A DNA stretch of 64,000 nucleotides from Clostridiales bacterium (GCA_014799505.1 JAAVHV010000002.1:78991-142990); one strand, 5' to 3'. Positions 8,161 through 16,457 are shown, numbered from the stretch's first letter. Numbers and translations: made by a program. The notes: a model not told the origin generated them from the letters alone.

Positions 8161-9760
8161 TGTCTCCTCCTCCTTCGCCTTGTTCCGCCCCGCTTGGCGG
8201 GTTTGCAATCTTGTCCACTTCACGTTTCCGCGCGGCCTCTATGGCCCGCTTGCGAATGTTCCGGTTGTAGTCCCCGCCAGTGAGCTGGGCCGTCTCTTCC
8301 TCCGCCGTGGAGAAACCGGCGTCCACACGCTTTATAGCGGCCTCTACTTCCTGGGACGGATTCAGCGCCGTCCGGCTCGGCCCGTTCCACTTGCAATCCG
8401 TGTACGCCTTACGGATGGCCGGGTCGCTGAAAAATCCCGGTGCATGGATGCGTCCCCGTGCCACCGCTTCGGCAAGCCACGCTTCATAGACCGGCTTGCA
8501 AAAGTCGGCGGAAAACCAATCGCGCATCATTCCGCAGGTCCGCCAAAACTCGTTGAGGGAACCCCGCGAGCTGCTGAAATTCTGCGTAAACTGCTTTTCC
8601 ACTACCTCCGGCGGGATTTCCAGCGCCGCGCTGATTTCCTTGACCATGGCGTTGAAGAAGGCGTCATAGCCGCTATTCGGGTGTTCCGGCTTCGCAAACT
8701 CTACCGTCTCACCCGGATTCAGCGCCACGATTGCGCCGTTGCCCAGCTCGATAGTTCCCTGGTCCTGTGCGTCAATGAGCTGTTCCGGCGGCAGCGCCTC
8801 GCCTATGGGTTTCCCGTTCTGCACGGTGGCAGACTGGATAAACACCGTGAACATGGCGGATATGACCGCCGCCGTGATCTCCGCTTCGGTATACCGCCCC
8901 AACTGTTTCAGCGCCTCCAGGACCGGCGCCAGAATGGGGACGCCCCGTCTCTGGCCAGGACGCTCCCGGTTCATTACGTGGAGGACGTTCGGCCTGCCGC
9001 TGCTCCCGTAGGCTTCCACCCGCACCCAGTTCAGCGCGCCCGCCTGATTGGAGAGACTGGACAGCGGATGCTGGTTGCATATCCAGTAGGCAATTACCAC
9101 GCCGTCCGCGTCCGTCTCAACGCCCTGCACAATGCTGTGTACTTTGTAGCCCTTGACCTCGCACGGCATCAGCCTGTCATAGCCGTCCGGGGAACACACC
9201 CGGTCCGCTTCAATGACGCGCACCCGCAGGCTGTACGGCTGTCCCGCCTGCTCCTTCATGGGTAGCAGCGCAAAGGCGTCCCCGCTCATCAGGTAGCTTA
9301 AAAAGGCGAGCTGCTGGAGACCGTAAAAATCATCACATCGATCTGCGTCACAGGTCTTTTCGTCCGCCCAAAGAGAAAATTCCCGAAGGATACCCGCTTG
9401 CAGTGCTTCCGCCTGCTCATCGGTCAGTTTCAAATACTCTGCGTCGATCTGCGGCGACGGCATAAGTCCGCCCGCCACCACATTCGTCCGCAGCGTTTTG
9501 AGAGAAGCCGTCGCTATCGGCACTCCCATATAGGCATCGCGGGACCGTTGGCGCAGTACGTCAAGGTTGTCCTCAATGTCCTCTTTTGGGCTTCCGCCGT
9601 GGTACATCCACCCGCGCATACTCTTCTTGGTCAGGTTTGCGCCGTAGTTTCCGTAACCGCTGTTGACAAACTCCAGCGCCGTCCTTGCGGCAGCTCTCCT
9701 CACCGCCCGCTCAGGGGACACGGCCGCAATGCACCTATCCAGAAAATTTTGCTTTGCCAT
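8153..9760 (-). CDS. Phage portal protein (lambda family)
   Basis: 535 aa, the expected size of lambda gpB-type portals. The N-terminal region holds NLTKKSMRGWMYHGGSPKED and an RQRSRDAYMGVPIATA segment that match family hallmarks. A Q/E-rich crown region and a GEGGGDNA tail end it. It is flanked by the gpW-like joining protein and the prohead protease in lambda order. It forms the dodecameric DNA gate at one capsid vertex. Confidence 0.93.
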   Translation of the reverse strand: MAKQNFLDRCIAAVSPERAVRRAAARTALEFVNSGYGNYGANLTKKSMRGWMYHGGSPKEDIEDNLDVLRQRSRDAYMGVPIATASLKTLRTNVVAGGLMPSPQIDAEYLKLTDEQAEALQAGILREFSLWADEKTCDADRCDDFYGLQQLAFLSYLMSGDAFALLPMKEQAGQPYSLRVRVIEADRVCSPDGYDRLMPCEVKGYKVHSIVQGVETDADGVVIAYWICNQHPLSSLSNQAGALNWVRVEAYGSSGRPNVLHVMNRERPGQRRGVPILAPVLEALKQLGRYTEAEITAAVISAMFTVFIQSATVQNGKPIGEALPPEQLIDAQDQGTIELGNGAIVALNPGETVEFAKPEHPNSGYDAFFNAMVKEISAALEIPPEVVEKQFTQNFSSSRGSLNEFWRTCGMMRDWFSADFCKPVYEAWLAEAVARGRIHAPGFFSDPAIRKAYTDCKWNGPSRTALNPSQEVEAAIKRVDAGFSTAEEETAQLTGGDYNRNIRKRAIEAARKREVDKIANPPSGAEQGEGGGDNA

Positions 9761-9771
9761 GCCTGCCCTCC

Positions 9772-10008
9772 CTACACGTCACGGATAACGGCGCGGAATA
9801 CCCGGTTTCTCCCGCCGTTCTGTTCCTCCGCCGCCGCTGCGGCAAGTTTCCCCTCCCAAAACTCGATTTGCCTCCGCACGTCGTACAGGTCTGCCCGCGT
9901 CAGGCTTCGGTCGTCGATCTGGTATCTCTGCCCGGTTGTGATAGCCGCCTCTGCATCAAGCCACATTCCGAGCCTCTTCTTGCAAAACTCTATCGAGTAG
10001 ATAGCCAT
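9772..10008 (-). CDS. gpW-like / DUF6148 head-tail joining protein
   Basis: 78 aa between terminase large subunit and portal, the position of lambda W. The pattern of N-terminal helix, AAITTGQRYQIDDRSLTRAD and a second helix (DVRRQIEFWEGKLA) matches the DUF6148/gpW-like group common in Clostridia phages. It probably joins portal and tail. Confidence 0.8.
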   Translation of the reverse strand: MAIYSIEFCKKRLGMWLDAEAAITTGQRYQIDDRSLTRADLYDVRRQIEFWEGKLAAAAAEEQNGGRNRVFRAVIRDV

Positions 10009-11868
10009 TTAGATTCCTCCGTTCAGTTTCCGGCGTCCCGTCCGGCGCTGGACCACGGCCCCCGGCTCCGGCTTCTGAAGCACCGGGTTGTAGATTTCCA
10101 GCGCGGCGGTCGCATAATTGCGCAGGTCCAGCGGCTCGTTTCGCTTGTAGTTCTTGTCCCGAAGATCCCACGCAACGATCATTTTTCCCTTGCGGAACCT
10201 GGTAATTTTCATTTCCGAGGTCAGGCCCTTAAAGTACGTTTCATCGTACCCTGCTTCTGGATTTAGCGGAAAATGGCAGTAGTTCGGCCCGCTCGTGATT
10301 GACGCGTCGCGCACCGTGTGCTGTAGCCGCTGGTACAGGATGTCCTTACCCTCGTCAACGCCGATGGTGAACAACGGCGTTTTGACACGGTTATCTGTAG
10401 TCGGGTTTTTGAAGTACGGAACTCCTTGCCCACCCTTGCCCTTGATGGCGAATATGTGCCGGTCAAACTTGTCCACCGTGAACCTATAGACCTGCACGGA
10501 GCGGTAGCCGCTGTCGATACAGCAGGCGGCAATTTGCAGGGCTGTCCCGTCCTTCTTGTGGAAGGATACTTGCAGAAAAGCGTCCAGGTCTGCCCAAACC
10601 TTTTCTTCCTTCGTGTCTCCGTATATCTTCTGATAGCGGATGCCCCAGCTCTCCTTGCCGACGCCCCAGCCCACAACCTCCACCTCGAAACGGTCCTTCT
10701 GAACGTCCACAGCGGCGGTCAGCACCAGTACGCCGTCCGGCACTTCCGCGTCGTACAGCTCCCGGCGGTTTATCAGCTTGTTTCCGTCGATGCACTCTCC
10801 CGGCTCTTCCCACGTCTCGCCAAGTTCGGTGTTGGTCCACGTTTTCATTTCCTCGATGTTGCCAAGCGCCAACTGCTCGCTTGCGGAAATGAATTTGTCC
10901 ACCACGTCTTTCCAGCCGCAGAAATTGGAGGCCAGTGTATTCAAGTGGAAGCCCCGCGTCTCTGCCGTCGGATTCTCCGCCCGGAAGCGCCCCAGCTTCC
11001 CTTGTTCCTTCCAGGCGTATTCTCCGAACCGCTCCCCGCACCGCTCGCATTTGTAGAGGATTGGCTTAGACGGGTCTGTGCGGTAGTCCTCAAAATCCAG
11101 ACTGCTCCACGCCAGCGGTTGGTAATGGCCGCACCCAGGGCAGGGAACAGTCCACTCTTCCCGCGTGCTTTCCAGAAACTCCTTTTCGATCTTGCTGTGT
11201 CCCTTGATGGTCGGAGTGGAGACGATCACGGTTTTCTTATCCCAAAACACGGTCTGCCGCTTCTGCGCCAGCAGAAGGGGATCACCTTCTGTCCCGGCGC
11301 TCTCCGGGTAGCCGTCTACCTCGTCCGCCAGTAGCACCTTAATAGGCCGCATACGCAGGCCCACGGGGCTGTTGGCACCCACGATGGTTATATGCCCGCC
11401 CGGAAAATTCTTCTTCAAGATGGTGTTGCCGCTGTACCGGCTCTTCGTATCCACCAGCCCGCGCAATACCGGCGTGTCCCGTATCATGGGCGCAAGGTTG
11501 TCTTTTGATAGGGTCTGCGCCATATCAAGCGTAGGCTCCATTGCCATGACGGGGCAGGGATAGTAGTGCATATAGTAGCCAAGTACGTTCATCAGCATAG
11601 CGGTCTTTCCGATCTGCGCGGCGCTCATAATGACCACCTTGCGGATATGCGGATTGCCGATGGCGTCCATGATTTCCCGCTGGTACGGCGCGTTGTCCGT
11701 ATGCCAGCGCGCCGTGCCGTTGTTGGTTTCCGCCGACAGCACCCGGTATTTGTCCGCCCACTGGGATAACGTCAGCGCCGGAGGCGGGCGCAGGTGTGCA
11801 ATACACCGGGCGAACATTTCTTCTGACTGCGGCGCAAGCTCAACGACCCATAACTTTTTCTCGTCCAT
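10009..11868 (-). CDS. Terminase large subunit (GpA family)
   Basis: 619 aa. The ATPase domain shows the GpA-type Walker A-like AAQIGKTAML near residue 90 and a DEVDGYPESAGTEGDP segment around residue 180. A zinc-binding insertion (VPCPGCGHYQPL, later YKCERCGERFGEY) is followed by the nuclease domain starting AAVDVQKDRFEVEVVGWGVG. It cuts and pumps DNA into proheads. Overlapping small genes upstream make up the rest of the packaging complex. Confidence 0.95.
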   Translation of the reverse strand: MDEKKLWVVELAPQSEEMFARCIAHLRPPPALTLSQWADKYRVLSAETNNGTARWHTDNAPYQREIMDAIGNPHIRKVVIMSAAQIGKTAMLMNVLGYYMHYYPCPVMAMEPTLDMAQTLSKDNLAPMIRDTPVLRGLVDTKSRYSGNTILKKNFPGGHITIVGANSPVGLRMRPIKVLLADEVDGYPESAGTEGDPLLLAQKRQTVFWDKKTVIVSTPTIKGHSKIEKEFLESTREEWTVPCPGCGHYQPLAWSSLDFEDYRTDPSKPILYKCERCGERFGEYAWKEQGKLGRFRAENPTAETRGFHLNTLASNFCGWKDVVDKFISASEQLALGNIEEMKTWTNTELGETWEEPGECIDGNKLINRRELYDAEVPDGVLVLTAAVDVQKDRFEVEVVGWGVGKESWGIRYQKIYGDTKEEKVWADLDAFLQVSFHKKDGTALQIAACCIDSGYRSVQVYRFTVDKFDRHIFAIKGKGGQGVPYFKNPTTDNRVKTPLFTIGVDEGKDILYQRLQHTVRDASITSGPNYCHFPLNPEAGYDETYFKGLTSEMKITRFRKGKMIVAWDLRDKNYKRNEPLDLRNYATAALEIYNPVLQKPEPGAVVQRRTGRRKLNGGI

Positions 11869-12010
11869 CCGGTTTTCCCTGCTCCGTCCTCTTCTGCCCG
11901 GTTGGCAGTTTCCCCTTTACACACGCCGGGAGCGGGCAGTAGATCAGCTCCTCGCTGATTCTCTCCGCCCATATACACCCCTTACACGGGTTCGTTGTCC
12001 TCTTCTTCAT
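11840..12010 (-). CDS. Small cysteine-rich protein overlapping terminase genes
   Basis: 56 aa in a third frame, bridging the small and large terminase genes. It has a clear ATAAGGAGCG ribosome site before the ATG at 12010 and four cysteines in PCKGCIWAE and YCPLPACVKGK, suggesting a zinc-binding knuckle. It overlaps both neighbours. Function unknown; a role in DNA packaging or as a Com-like small zinc protein is possible. Confidence 0.65.
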   Translation of the reverse strand: MKKRTTNPCKGCIWAERISEELIYCPLPACVKGKLPTGQKRTEQGKPDGREKVMGR

Positions 12011-12476
12011 CCTCGCCGCTCCTTATCGCAAATGCCACATTGAAGTGAGATAGTTCCTCCAGCGCTTCGTCTATAGCCGCTTTGAGCTTGTCGTGTATGC
12101 CCGCCTGGTTGCCGCCCATCTGTGCCAGCTCCCCGGACAACTTCGCGGGCAGGCCGGAGAAGCGCCCGCGCATATTCAGGCATAATGCGGCCAGTCCCTT
12201 TTCGATGTCCTCCGTTCTGTGGAGGTTTCCCCGGCGCTCTTCATTTTCCATGTCCGCCGCTTCGCGCTTTGCCCTCGTGAGCATGGCCCGCTCGTCGTTC
12301 AGATTGGTGTTCCCGTTTCCCTTGCGCAGATAGGAGATATACCGCACCACGCACGATTGCAGATCGTAAAGCCCCGGCGCTTTCTCGACAAGCACGCCCT
12401 CGTCCCGCAACTGCCGGACCCGGCGCGGAGTAACGGCCAGCCAATCGGCCACTACGTTACTTGCATACAGCTTCAC
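11982..12476 (-). CDS. Terminase small subunit, Nu1-type
   Basis: 164 aa. It begins with a winged-helix DNA-binding domain (MKLYASNVVADWLAVTPRRV then RQLRDEGVL), as in lambda Nu1. A charged helical middle and a C-terminal acidic tail (EDEEEDNEPV) that may bind the large subunit follow. It pairs naturally with the GpA-type large subunit downstream. Its start overlaps the end of the PBSX-type gene by 4 nt. Confidence 0.85.
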   Translation of the reverse strand: MKLYASNVVADWLAVTPRRVRQLRDEGVLVEKAPGLYDLQSCVVRYISYLRKGNGNTNLNDERAMLTRAKREAADMENEERRGNLHRTEDIEKGLAALCLNMRGRFSGLPAKLSGELAQMGGNQAGIHDKLKAAIDEALEELSHFNVAFAIRSGEDEEEDNEPV

Positions 12477-13216
12477 TTTTCGTCCTCCAGTTCCACGCCG
12501 GTCAGATCATCCGGTTCCGCATCAGGCACTTCCACTCCGCCGGACGCCCGAATACGCAGAATGTCAAGCCGCTGCTGCTCCAGCTCAAAGCGCGCTGCGC
12601 TTTCATCCAGCGCCCGCAGGCTGTCCGTGATCTTTCCGATACGACCCTGTACTTTATAAAGCGCCTCCTGCAAACTCTGTATCCGCTTAAAGGCGCTGTC
12701 ACTGAAACGCATGGTTGTGTTGTTCTTCCCGCGTATCTCTGTCGTGGCACTTAGATACACGGCCTCTTCGTCCGCCTGCTCATAGTCCGCGATCTTGGAA
12801 AGGATTTTGTTCTCGCGGAATTTCAGGATTTTCATTTCATCTTCCAGTGCTGTCCGAACCTCCAGCGGCGTTTTCTTCACAAGCTCCTTTTCCTCGTCGG
12901 ACAACCTATCAAAAAAGACGGCGCTGTAAGCTCCGTCTTTTTCCGCGTTCGTATTTCCCGGCGGCGCGCCCTTGTGGCTCCCGGCGGCATTCCGCTTTCC
13001 CTTGCTGTTCTGATTGCCTTTCTGCCCGCCCCGCTTTCTCTTCGGCGGAGGCGGCACAGCTTCGTCCCATTTTTCCTCGCGCTTTCTGTTGCGCACATAT
13101 GAATAGGACAGGCCCTCCCGCTCGGCCAGCTCCCGGAGGTTTACCTTTTCACCTTTGGCCCGGCGTTCGATGTAATCTGCCCTTGCGGCGTCTATCTTCC
13201 CGCCCCCCTTCGGCAT
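12473..13216 (-). CDS. Second small-terminase-like protein (PBSX/phage_terminase small type)
   Basis: 247 aa from the ATG at 13216 (MPKGGGKIDAARADYIERRA), with GGAGGTGGAGG upstream. The N-terminal 60 residues form the HTH typical of PBSX-type small terminases (LRELAEREGLSYSYVRNRKR), followed by the family's basic GNQNSKGKRNAAG-like segment (GAPPGNTNAEKDGAYSAVFF) and a coiled coil. It is the first gene of the late operon. Two unrelated small-terminase-like genes in one operon is unusual. Confidence 0.8.
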   Translation of the reverse strand: MPKGGGKIDAARADYIERRAKGEKVNLRELAEREGLSYSYVRNRKREEKWDEAVPPPPKRKRGGQKGNQNSKGKRNAAGSHKGAPPGNTNAEKDGAYSAVFFDRLSDEEKELVKKTPLEVRTALEDEMKILKFRENKILSKIADYEQADEEAVYLSATTEIRGKNNTTMRFSDSAFKRIQSLQEALYKVQGRIGKITDSLRALDESAARFELEQQRLDILRIRASGGVEVPDAEPDDLTGVELEDEK

Positions 13217-13936
13217 GGCCTCCACCTCCAGACAAAACAAAAGCCCGCGACGTTTCCGCCGCAGGCTGATTATTCACGCTACCATTATATCTTAAAAAAC
13301 TGACAGAAGGTGGCAACGCGAAAAATTTTTTTGTATCTGCCTCCGGACCCCTCCCCGGTTTTTTACGCCCCGGCTTTTGGGGACCCCCCAACTTTTCCCG
13401 GCCAACCGGGGGAAGCCGAAAAAAATCCCTCACACCTAAAAAAATCCTGCGCTCACGGACCCGCAGGCAAGAACAAACCCCTAGGGAGTACCTACGCGCG
13501 CCCGCGCGTTTTGGTTCGCACCCGTGCACGCATATGTGGAATTTCAGGCTGGCACGCTTTTGTGGTCAACGCTGTCGGCTGGCGCCGCGCCTGTCCCCTT
13601 GTGCTGGCCTGGTGCCGCCCCGGCTCTTGGAGGATGTCCACCCCACCGCAAAATCCCCGTTTTCGCCATTTTCGCCAAAAATAGGCCGGAAATTTTGGGC
13701 AAAAATAATTCCCCAGTCCCCCTAAAGGGGGGACGTGGGGAACGGTTTTTGGGGGATTGACGGCGGCAAAATCCGCCGCTATGATGCGAGGCAAGCCCAG
13801 GCCAAACGGCCCCGGCCCAGCGAACCGCCGCAAGGCGTCCAGAAGGGGGAGGTGAACGTGAACACGCCCAGCACCGCCGAGCGGCTTGTTGAACATACCA
13901 ACAAGGTCAAGCAGCTCCGGCTCAAGCTCCTGGAGG
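13217..13936. other. Non-coding region upstream of packaging genes (possible cos/pac and late promoter)
   Basis: About 720 bp with no convincing gene. It holds GC-rich palindromic tracts near 13495 and 13725 (CCCCCTAAAGGGGGG), A/T-rich patches and a rightward stretch at about 13850-13950 that looks like the start of a small protein (NTPSTAERLVEHTNKVKQLR) but loses sense soon after. Packaging sites often lie just before small-terminase genes, so this is the likely place for cos or pac and the late promoter (inference). Confidence 0.4.
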
Positions 13937-14125
13937 TTAACCGCGCTTGTCTCGCTCCATCCGCTCGCGGACGGCCTGCAAGATATAGCCCTGTAGGCTC
14001 TGGCCTGCGGCTTCTGCGGCTTCCCGGATTTCCTGCCCCCGCTCTTTTCGTGGTTGAATTACGATTCTATCACATTTCGCGTTGTATGCGTCGTTGTTTT
14101 TCCGTTTGTTTTCCGATACCGGCAT
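13937..14125 (-). CDS. Arc/CopG-like ribbon-helix-helix protein
   Basis: 62 aa with a GGAGGGGGGGATATT leader before the ATG. The strand-helix-helix pattern (KCDRIVIQPRKERGQEIREA then AGQSLQGYILQAVRERMERD) is that of small RHH DNA-binding proteins. It is divergent from the rightward operon and faces an array of five palindromes, so it probably binds them as autorepressor or partition-type protein. No toxin gene adjoins it. Confidence 0.75.
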   Translation of the reverse strand: MPVSENKRKNNDAYNAKCDRIVIQPRKERGQEIREAAEAAGQSLQGYILQAVRERMERDKRG

Positions 14126-14173
14126 AATATCCCCCCCTCCATAGGTGGTTATATCTTACCACATCGGCAAAAA

Positions 14174-14314
14174 CACGGCAACGTGCAAAATACACAAATG
14201 CACGGCAACGTGTTTGTGCAAAACGCAGAAAGCACGGCAACGTGTTAAAAATCGCTTGACAACCGGCACGTTGCCGTGCTAGTATTCAGGCACAGCAAGC
14301 GACACGGCAACGTG
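14174..14314. promoter_or_regulatory. Array of five CACGGCAACGTG palindromes
   Basis: Exact copies lie at 14174-14185, 14201-14212, 14233-14244, 14267-14278 (inverted) and 14303-14314. Start-to-start spacing is 27, 32, 34 and 36 nt, close to three helical turns. Copy 4 sits in the spacer of the rightward promoter and copy 1 lies next to a plausible leftward promoter (TTGCCG, 17 nt, TAAGAT). The array could be operators for the RHH protein, a ParB-binding centromere or replication iterons. Confidence 0.9.
14256..14285 (+). promoter_or_regulatory. Rightward promoter with operator in spacer
   Basis: TTGACA at 14256-14261 and TAGTAT at 14280-14285, 18 nt apart. The spacer contains a whole CACGTTGCCGTG palindrome, so a protein bound there would block polymerase. 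Confidence 0.7.
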
Positions 14315-14355
14315 CCGCAACACACCGAAAGTTGAACCTTGAAAACTGGATAGGG

Positions 14356-14384
14356 TTTACACTCACCGGAAAATCCGCTATAAT
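14356..14384 (+). promoter_or_regulatory. Rightward sigma-A promoter
   Basis: TTTACA and TATAAT with a 17-nt spacer, 30 nt upstream of the small gene at 14415. The -35 region sequence GGGTTTACACTC recurs as an arm of the terminator at 14581-14628. Confidence 0.75.
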
Positions 14385-14414
14385 GGTTCAAAACCATGAA
14401 AGGCGGTGGAAAGT

Positions 14415-14564
14415 GTGACTGACATGGGCATGACAAATAAGCAATTCCAAGGCTTTGTGCGGCTAACCCTTTCGTCTCTGCTCAAAGCGCAGGAAGAATC
14501 CCCCGATAATCAGCAACTGCAAGAACTCATAGCCACATATCAAGCAATGCTTGAAGATGCATAA
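14415..14564 (+). CDS. Small phage protein, first gene of rightward operon
   Basis: 49 aa with a likely GTG start at 14415 (in-frame ATGs at 14424 and 14430 are alternatives) behind GGCGGTGGAAAG. It is mostly helical (TNKQFQGFVRLTLSSLLKAQ). Small MTNKQF-type proteins are common on Clostridia mobile elements without a known role. It is flanked by its own promoter and terminator, so it forms a short transcript. Confidence 0.65.
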   Translation: MTDMGMTNKQFQGFVRLTLSSLLKAQEESPDNQQLQELIATYQAMLEDA

Positions 14565-14580
14565 TCCCGTAACTTAACCA

Positions 14581-14628
14581 AAAAGAGTGTAAACCCTGTT
14601 CAGTTTTCAGGGTTTACACTCTTTTTTA
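14581..14628 (+). terminator. Intrinsic terminator
   Basis: Long hairpin with arms AGAGTGTAAACCCTG and CAGGGTTTACACTCT followed by T6, just after the small gene. Confidence 0.85.
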
Positions 14629-14674
14629 CTATCAACACATCACGACAGGCCAGCAGGCCGGAAAGGAAAACACT

Positions 14675-15052
14675 ATGGCAAATGAGATATTCAAAACTAA
14701 CCGCTTCGCAATCGAGATTGTTTCCTCTGGCGAATTTCTGGACGATGACCCCGGATTTTTGGGAAAGACCTACACGGTCCAGACCTACACCATCCGTCTG
14801 AACCATGTAGCCCTTGATGCATGGCGGGCCGCTACCGCCACGGACGACCACGAGGACGACGAAACCTGGGCGGCATGGCACCCCGGCGAGGACCGCCAGA
14901 CCTACCGGGCCGCCGTAGAAAAGCGCAAGGCGGAATTTGACGCGCAGATTGCCGCCGCGCTGCAAATCACAGGAGCGGCTACCGGCAGTTTCTCCGTTGT
15001 CCGTGTACTCTCTGAAATTTTCGCGGTTGCTTACATCCCCACCTCCCGCTAA
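14675..15052 (+). CDS. Hypothetical phage protein
   Basis: 125 aa, ATG at 14675 with AAAGGAAAAC upstream. It has a beta-rich N-terminus (FKTNRFAIEIVSSGEFLDDD), an acidic DDHEDDETWAAWHPGED middle and an amphipathic helix before a hydrophobic end. No family recognised. It lies between the operon's first terminator and the first RNA-element copy. Confidence 0.75.
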   Translation: MANEIFKTNRFAIEIVSSGEFLDDDPGFLGKTYTVQTYTIRLNHVALDAWRAATATDDHEDDETWAAWHPGEDRQTYRAAVEKRKAEFDAQIAAALQITGAATGSFSVVRVLSEIFAVAYIPTSR

Positions 15053-15055
15053 TAG

Positions 15056-15131
15056 CCCGCAAGGCCGACGGTATCCGCCGCCGCTGGTGCAAGTCCAGCT
15101 ACCGGACAAATCCGGCGGGCGCTCATGGGCC
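15056..15131 (+). ncRNA. Repeated structured RNA element, copy 1
   Basis: Intergenic element found three times in this operon. Common core: GCAAGGCCGACGG, ATCCGCCGCCGCTGG, TGCAAGTCCAGC, a variable hairpin, then GCGCTCATGGGCC and an A/C-rich single-stranded tail before the ribosome site. Hairpins here are CGGT-ATCC-GCCG, GCTGG-TGCAAGT-CCAGC (a T-loop-like 7-nt loop) and CCGGA-CAAA-TCCGG. The outer GGCC/GGCC can close a multi-helix junction. Confidence 0.65.
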
Positions 15132-15183
15132 ATAGCCCGCACAACACAACCACAAACCCAAAATTTACAGGAGGTTTTTCACC

Positions 15184-16263
15184 ATGACAAACACTGAAAT
15201 CATCACCAACAGCCTGAAAGCGCGAGGCATGACCGACGACCAGCTCCAGCAGCTTTTGAGCGCCTACCACGGGGATCTCCCGTTCCACACCATCCCAGAG
15301 TGGTCCCGCCGTGGCTACCACGTCAAGGCCGATGAAAGCCCGCTTTTCTCTTGCGACCTGTGGAAGCACACCAACAAGCCCAGCCGCACCACCATCAAGG
15401 CGGCGGCGGAGGCGGGCGAGGATGTCCCGGAGCAGTCCCCGCACTTCTACAAAAAGCTGTCGTATATCTACAGCTTCGCCCAGGTGGAAAAGAACGCCCC
15501 CGCGCCGGATCTGGAAACGATCAAGGCCCGCTTTGGCAACCTGCCCGGCCTGGTGCTGAAAGTCAAGGGTGAAAAGACCGGCGCGCCCAACGTCTGGTTT
15601 TCCGGCGACGTGGAGAAGTACGCCGACGAAATCAAGGCGGTGGGCGGTATCTGGTCCAAGAAAAAAGCGGCCTACTGGGTGAAGCCCAGCACGACCACGG
15701 CGGAGATCACCTCCGTGCCGGCCCCCTCCATGATGGAGGACGCGCCCTCCGCCCCGGCTCCGATTCAGGCCGGGCCCGCTGCTATCCTCCCCCGGGTTCG
15801 GCTGGCGCTGCCCGCCCCGGCGCGTCTCCTGGCGCTTCCCGCTCCCAAGGCTGACCCGGAACCGGCCCCCGCGCCGATCCGGGAGACGGCCCCCAAAATG
15901 GTAACTTTGACCATTCACCCCGGCAAGCTGACCCCGCAGCCCTGGAAAAAATGCAGCTTCTACACCATCCGCCGCGACGAGGAAACCAAGCGCCCCACGG
16001 CCCAGCAGGTAGACGGCTACACCGACGGCATATATAACTACTATTCCAGCGGCGACAAGTCCAAACAGTGGCACGCCATCCACCCGGTTTACGGTCTGTC
16101 CGTCGCTTATGCCAACAGCCGCAAAGCCGCCCAAACGGAAGCGCAGAAGCACGCCGAGCAGATCCAGCGCATCGAGGCCAACCCCGACGCCAAATTGCAG
16201 CAGTACGCCGCCATGATTAAAGCGGCCCAGGACGGCGGCAATGTGACCCTCGCCGGATTCTAA
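15184..16263 (+). CDS. ArdC-N-like DNA-binding domain protein
   Basis: 359 aa with ACAGGAGG before the ATG. Residues about 30-70 (FHTIPEWSRRGYHVKADESP, then LWKHTNKPSR) resemble the ssDNA-binding N-domain of ArdC-type antirestriction proteins and their relatives on Clostridia mobile elements. A Pro/Ala-rich linker (about 190-240) joins a second domain with KPSTTT and NYYSSGDKSKQWHAIHP segments. Role unknown; antirestriction or DNA handling is inferred. Confidence 0.65.
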   Translation: MTNTEIITNSLKARGMTDDQLQQLLSAYHGDLPFHTIPEWSRRGYHVKADESPLFSCDLWKHTNKPSRTTIKAAAEAGEDVPEQSPHFYKKLSYIYSFAQVEKNAPAPDLETIKARFGNLPGLVLKVKGEKTGAPNVWFSGDVEKYADEIKAVGGIWSKKKAAYWVKPSTTTAEITSVPAPSMMEDAPSAPAPIQAGPAAILPRVRLALPAPARLLALPAPKADPEPAPAPIRETAPKMVTLTIHPGKLTPQPWKKCSFYTIRRDEETKRPTAQQVDGYTDGIYNYYSSGDKSKQWHAIHPVYGLSVAYANSRKAAQTEAQKHAEQIQRIEANPDAKLQQYAAMIKAAQDGGNVTLAGF

Positions 16264-16276
16264 ACCCCCAGCATGA

Positions 16277-16407
16277 CCTGCAAGGCCGACGGCATCCGCC
16301 GCCGCTGGCGTTAGGCCGCCAACGGTGGCCCCAGCCCTAAGCCGCGCAAGGCGCGGCCCACGGGTGCAAGCCCAGCCGCCCGGCATCCGGACGGGCGTTC
16401 ATGGGCC
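16277..16407 (+). ncRNA. Repeated structured RNA element, copy 2 (with insertion)
   Basis: Same element as at 15056, but with about 56 extra bases between the second hairpin's GCTGG and TGCAAG. The insert is homologous to the coding palindrome at 4963-5015. The variable hairpin is CGCCCG...CGGGCG, different from the other copies but still paired. Confidence 0.65.
16313..16365. repeat. Palindromic element inserted in RNA element copy 2
   Basis: Aligns without gaps to 4963-5015 over about 53 nt with a compensated central hairpin. It interrupts the T-loop-like hairpin of the RNA element, so it is the later arrival. Confidence 0.7.
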
Positions 16408-16457
16408 ACAAAACCCAAAAGCACAAACCCAAAACCACAAAACGGAGGTTTCACATT

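Noticed and set aside
13937..14125. Toxin-antitoxin pair with the RHH protein as antitoxin
   Set aside because: No partner toxin gene lies on either side; the nearest leftward gene is the terminase small subunit more than 700 bp away.
13735..14127. A plus-strand frame containing NTPSTAERLVEHTNKVKQLR
   Set aside because: About 30 residues look protein-like and have a GGGGGAGGTG leader, but the frame then runs antisense to the RHH gene. At best it is a fragment, so it is only mentioned under the intergenic region.
14174..14314. CRISPR array
   Set aside because: The 12-bp units are palindromic, spacers are 15-24 nt and no cas genes are present. It is an operator or iteron array.
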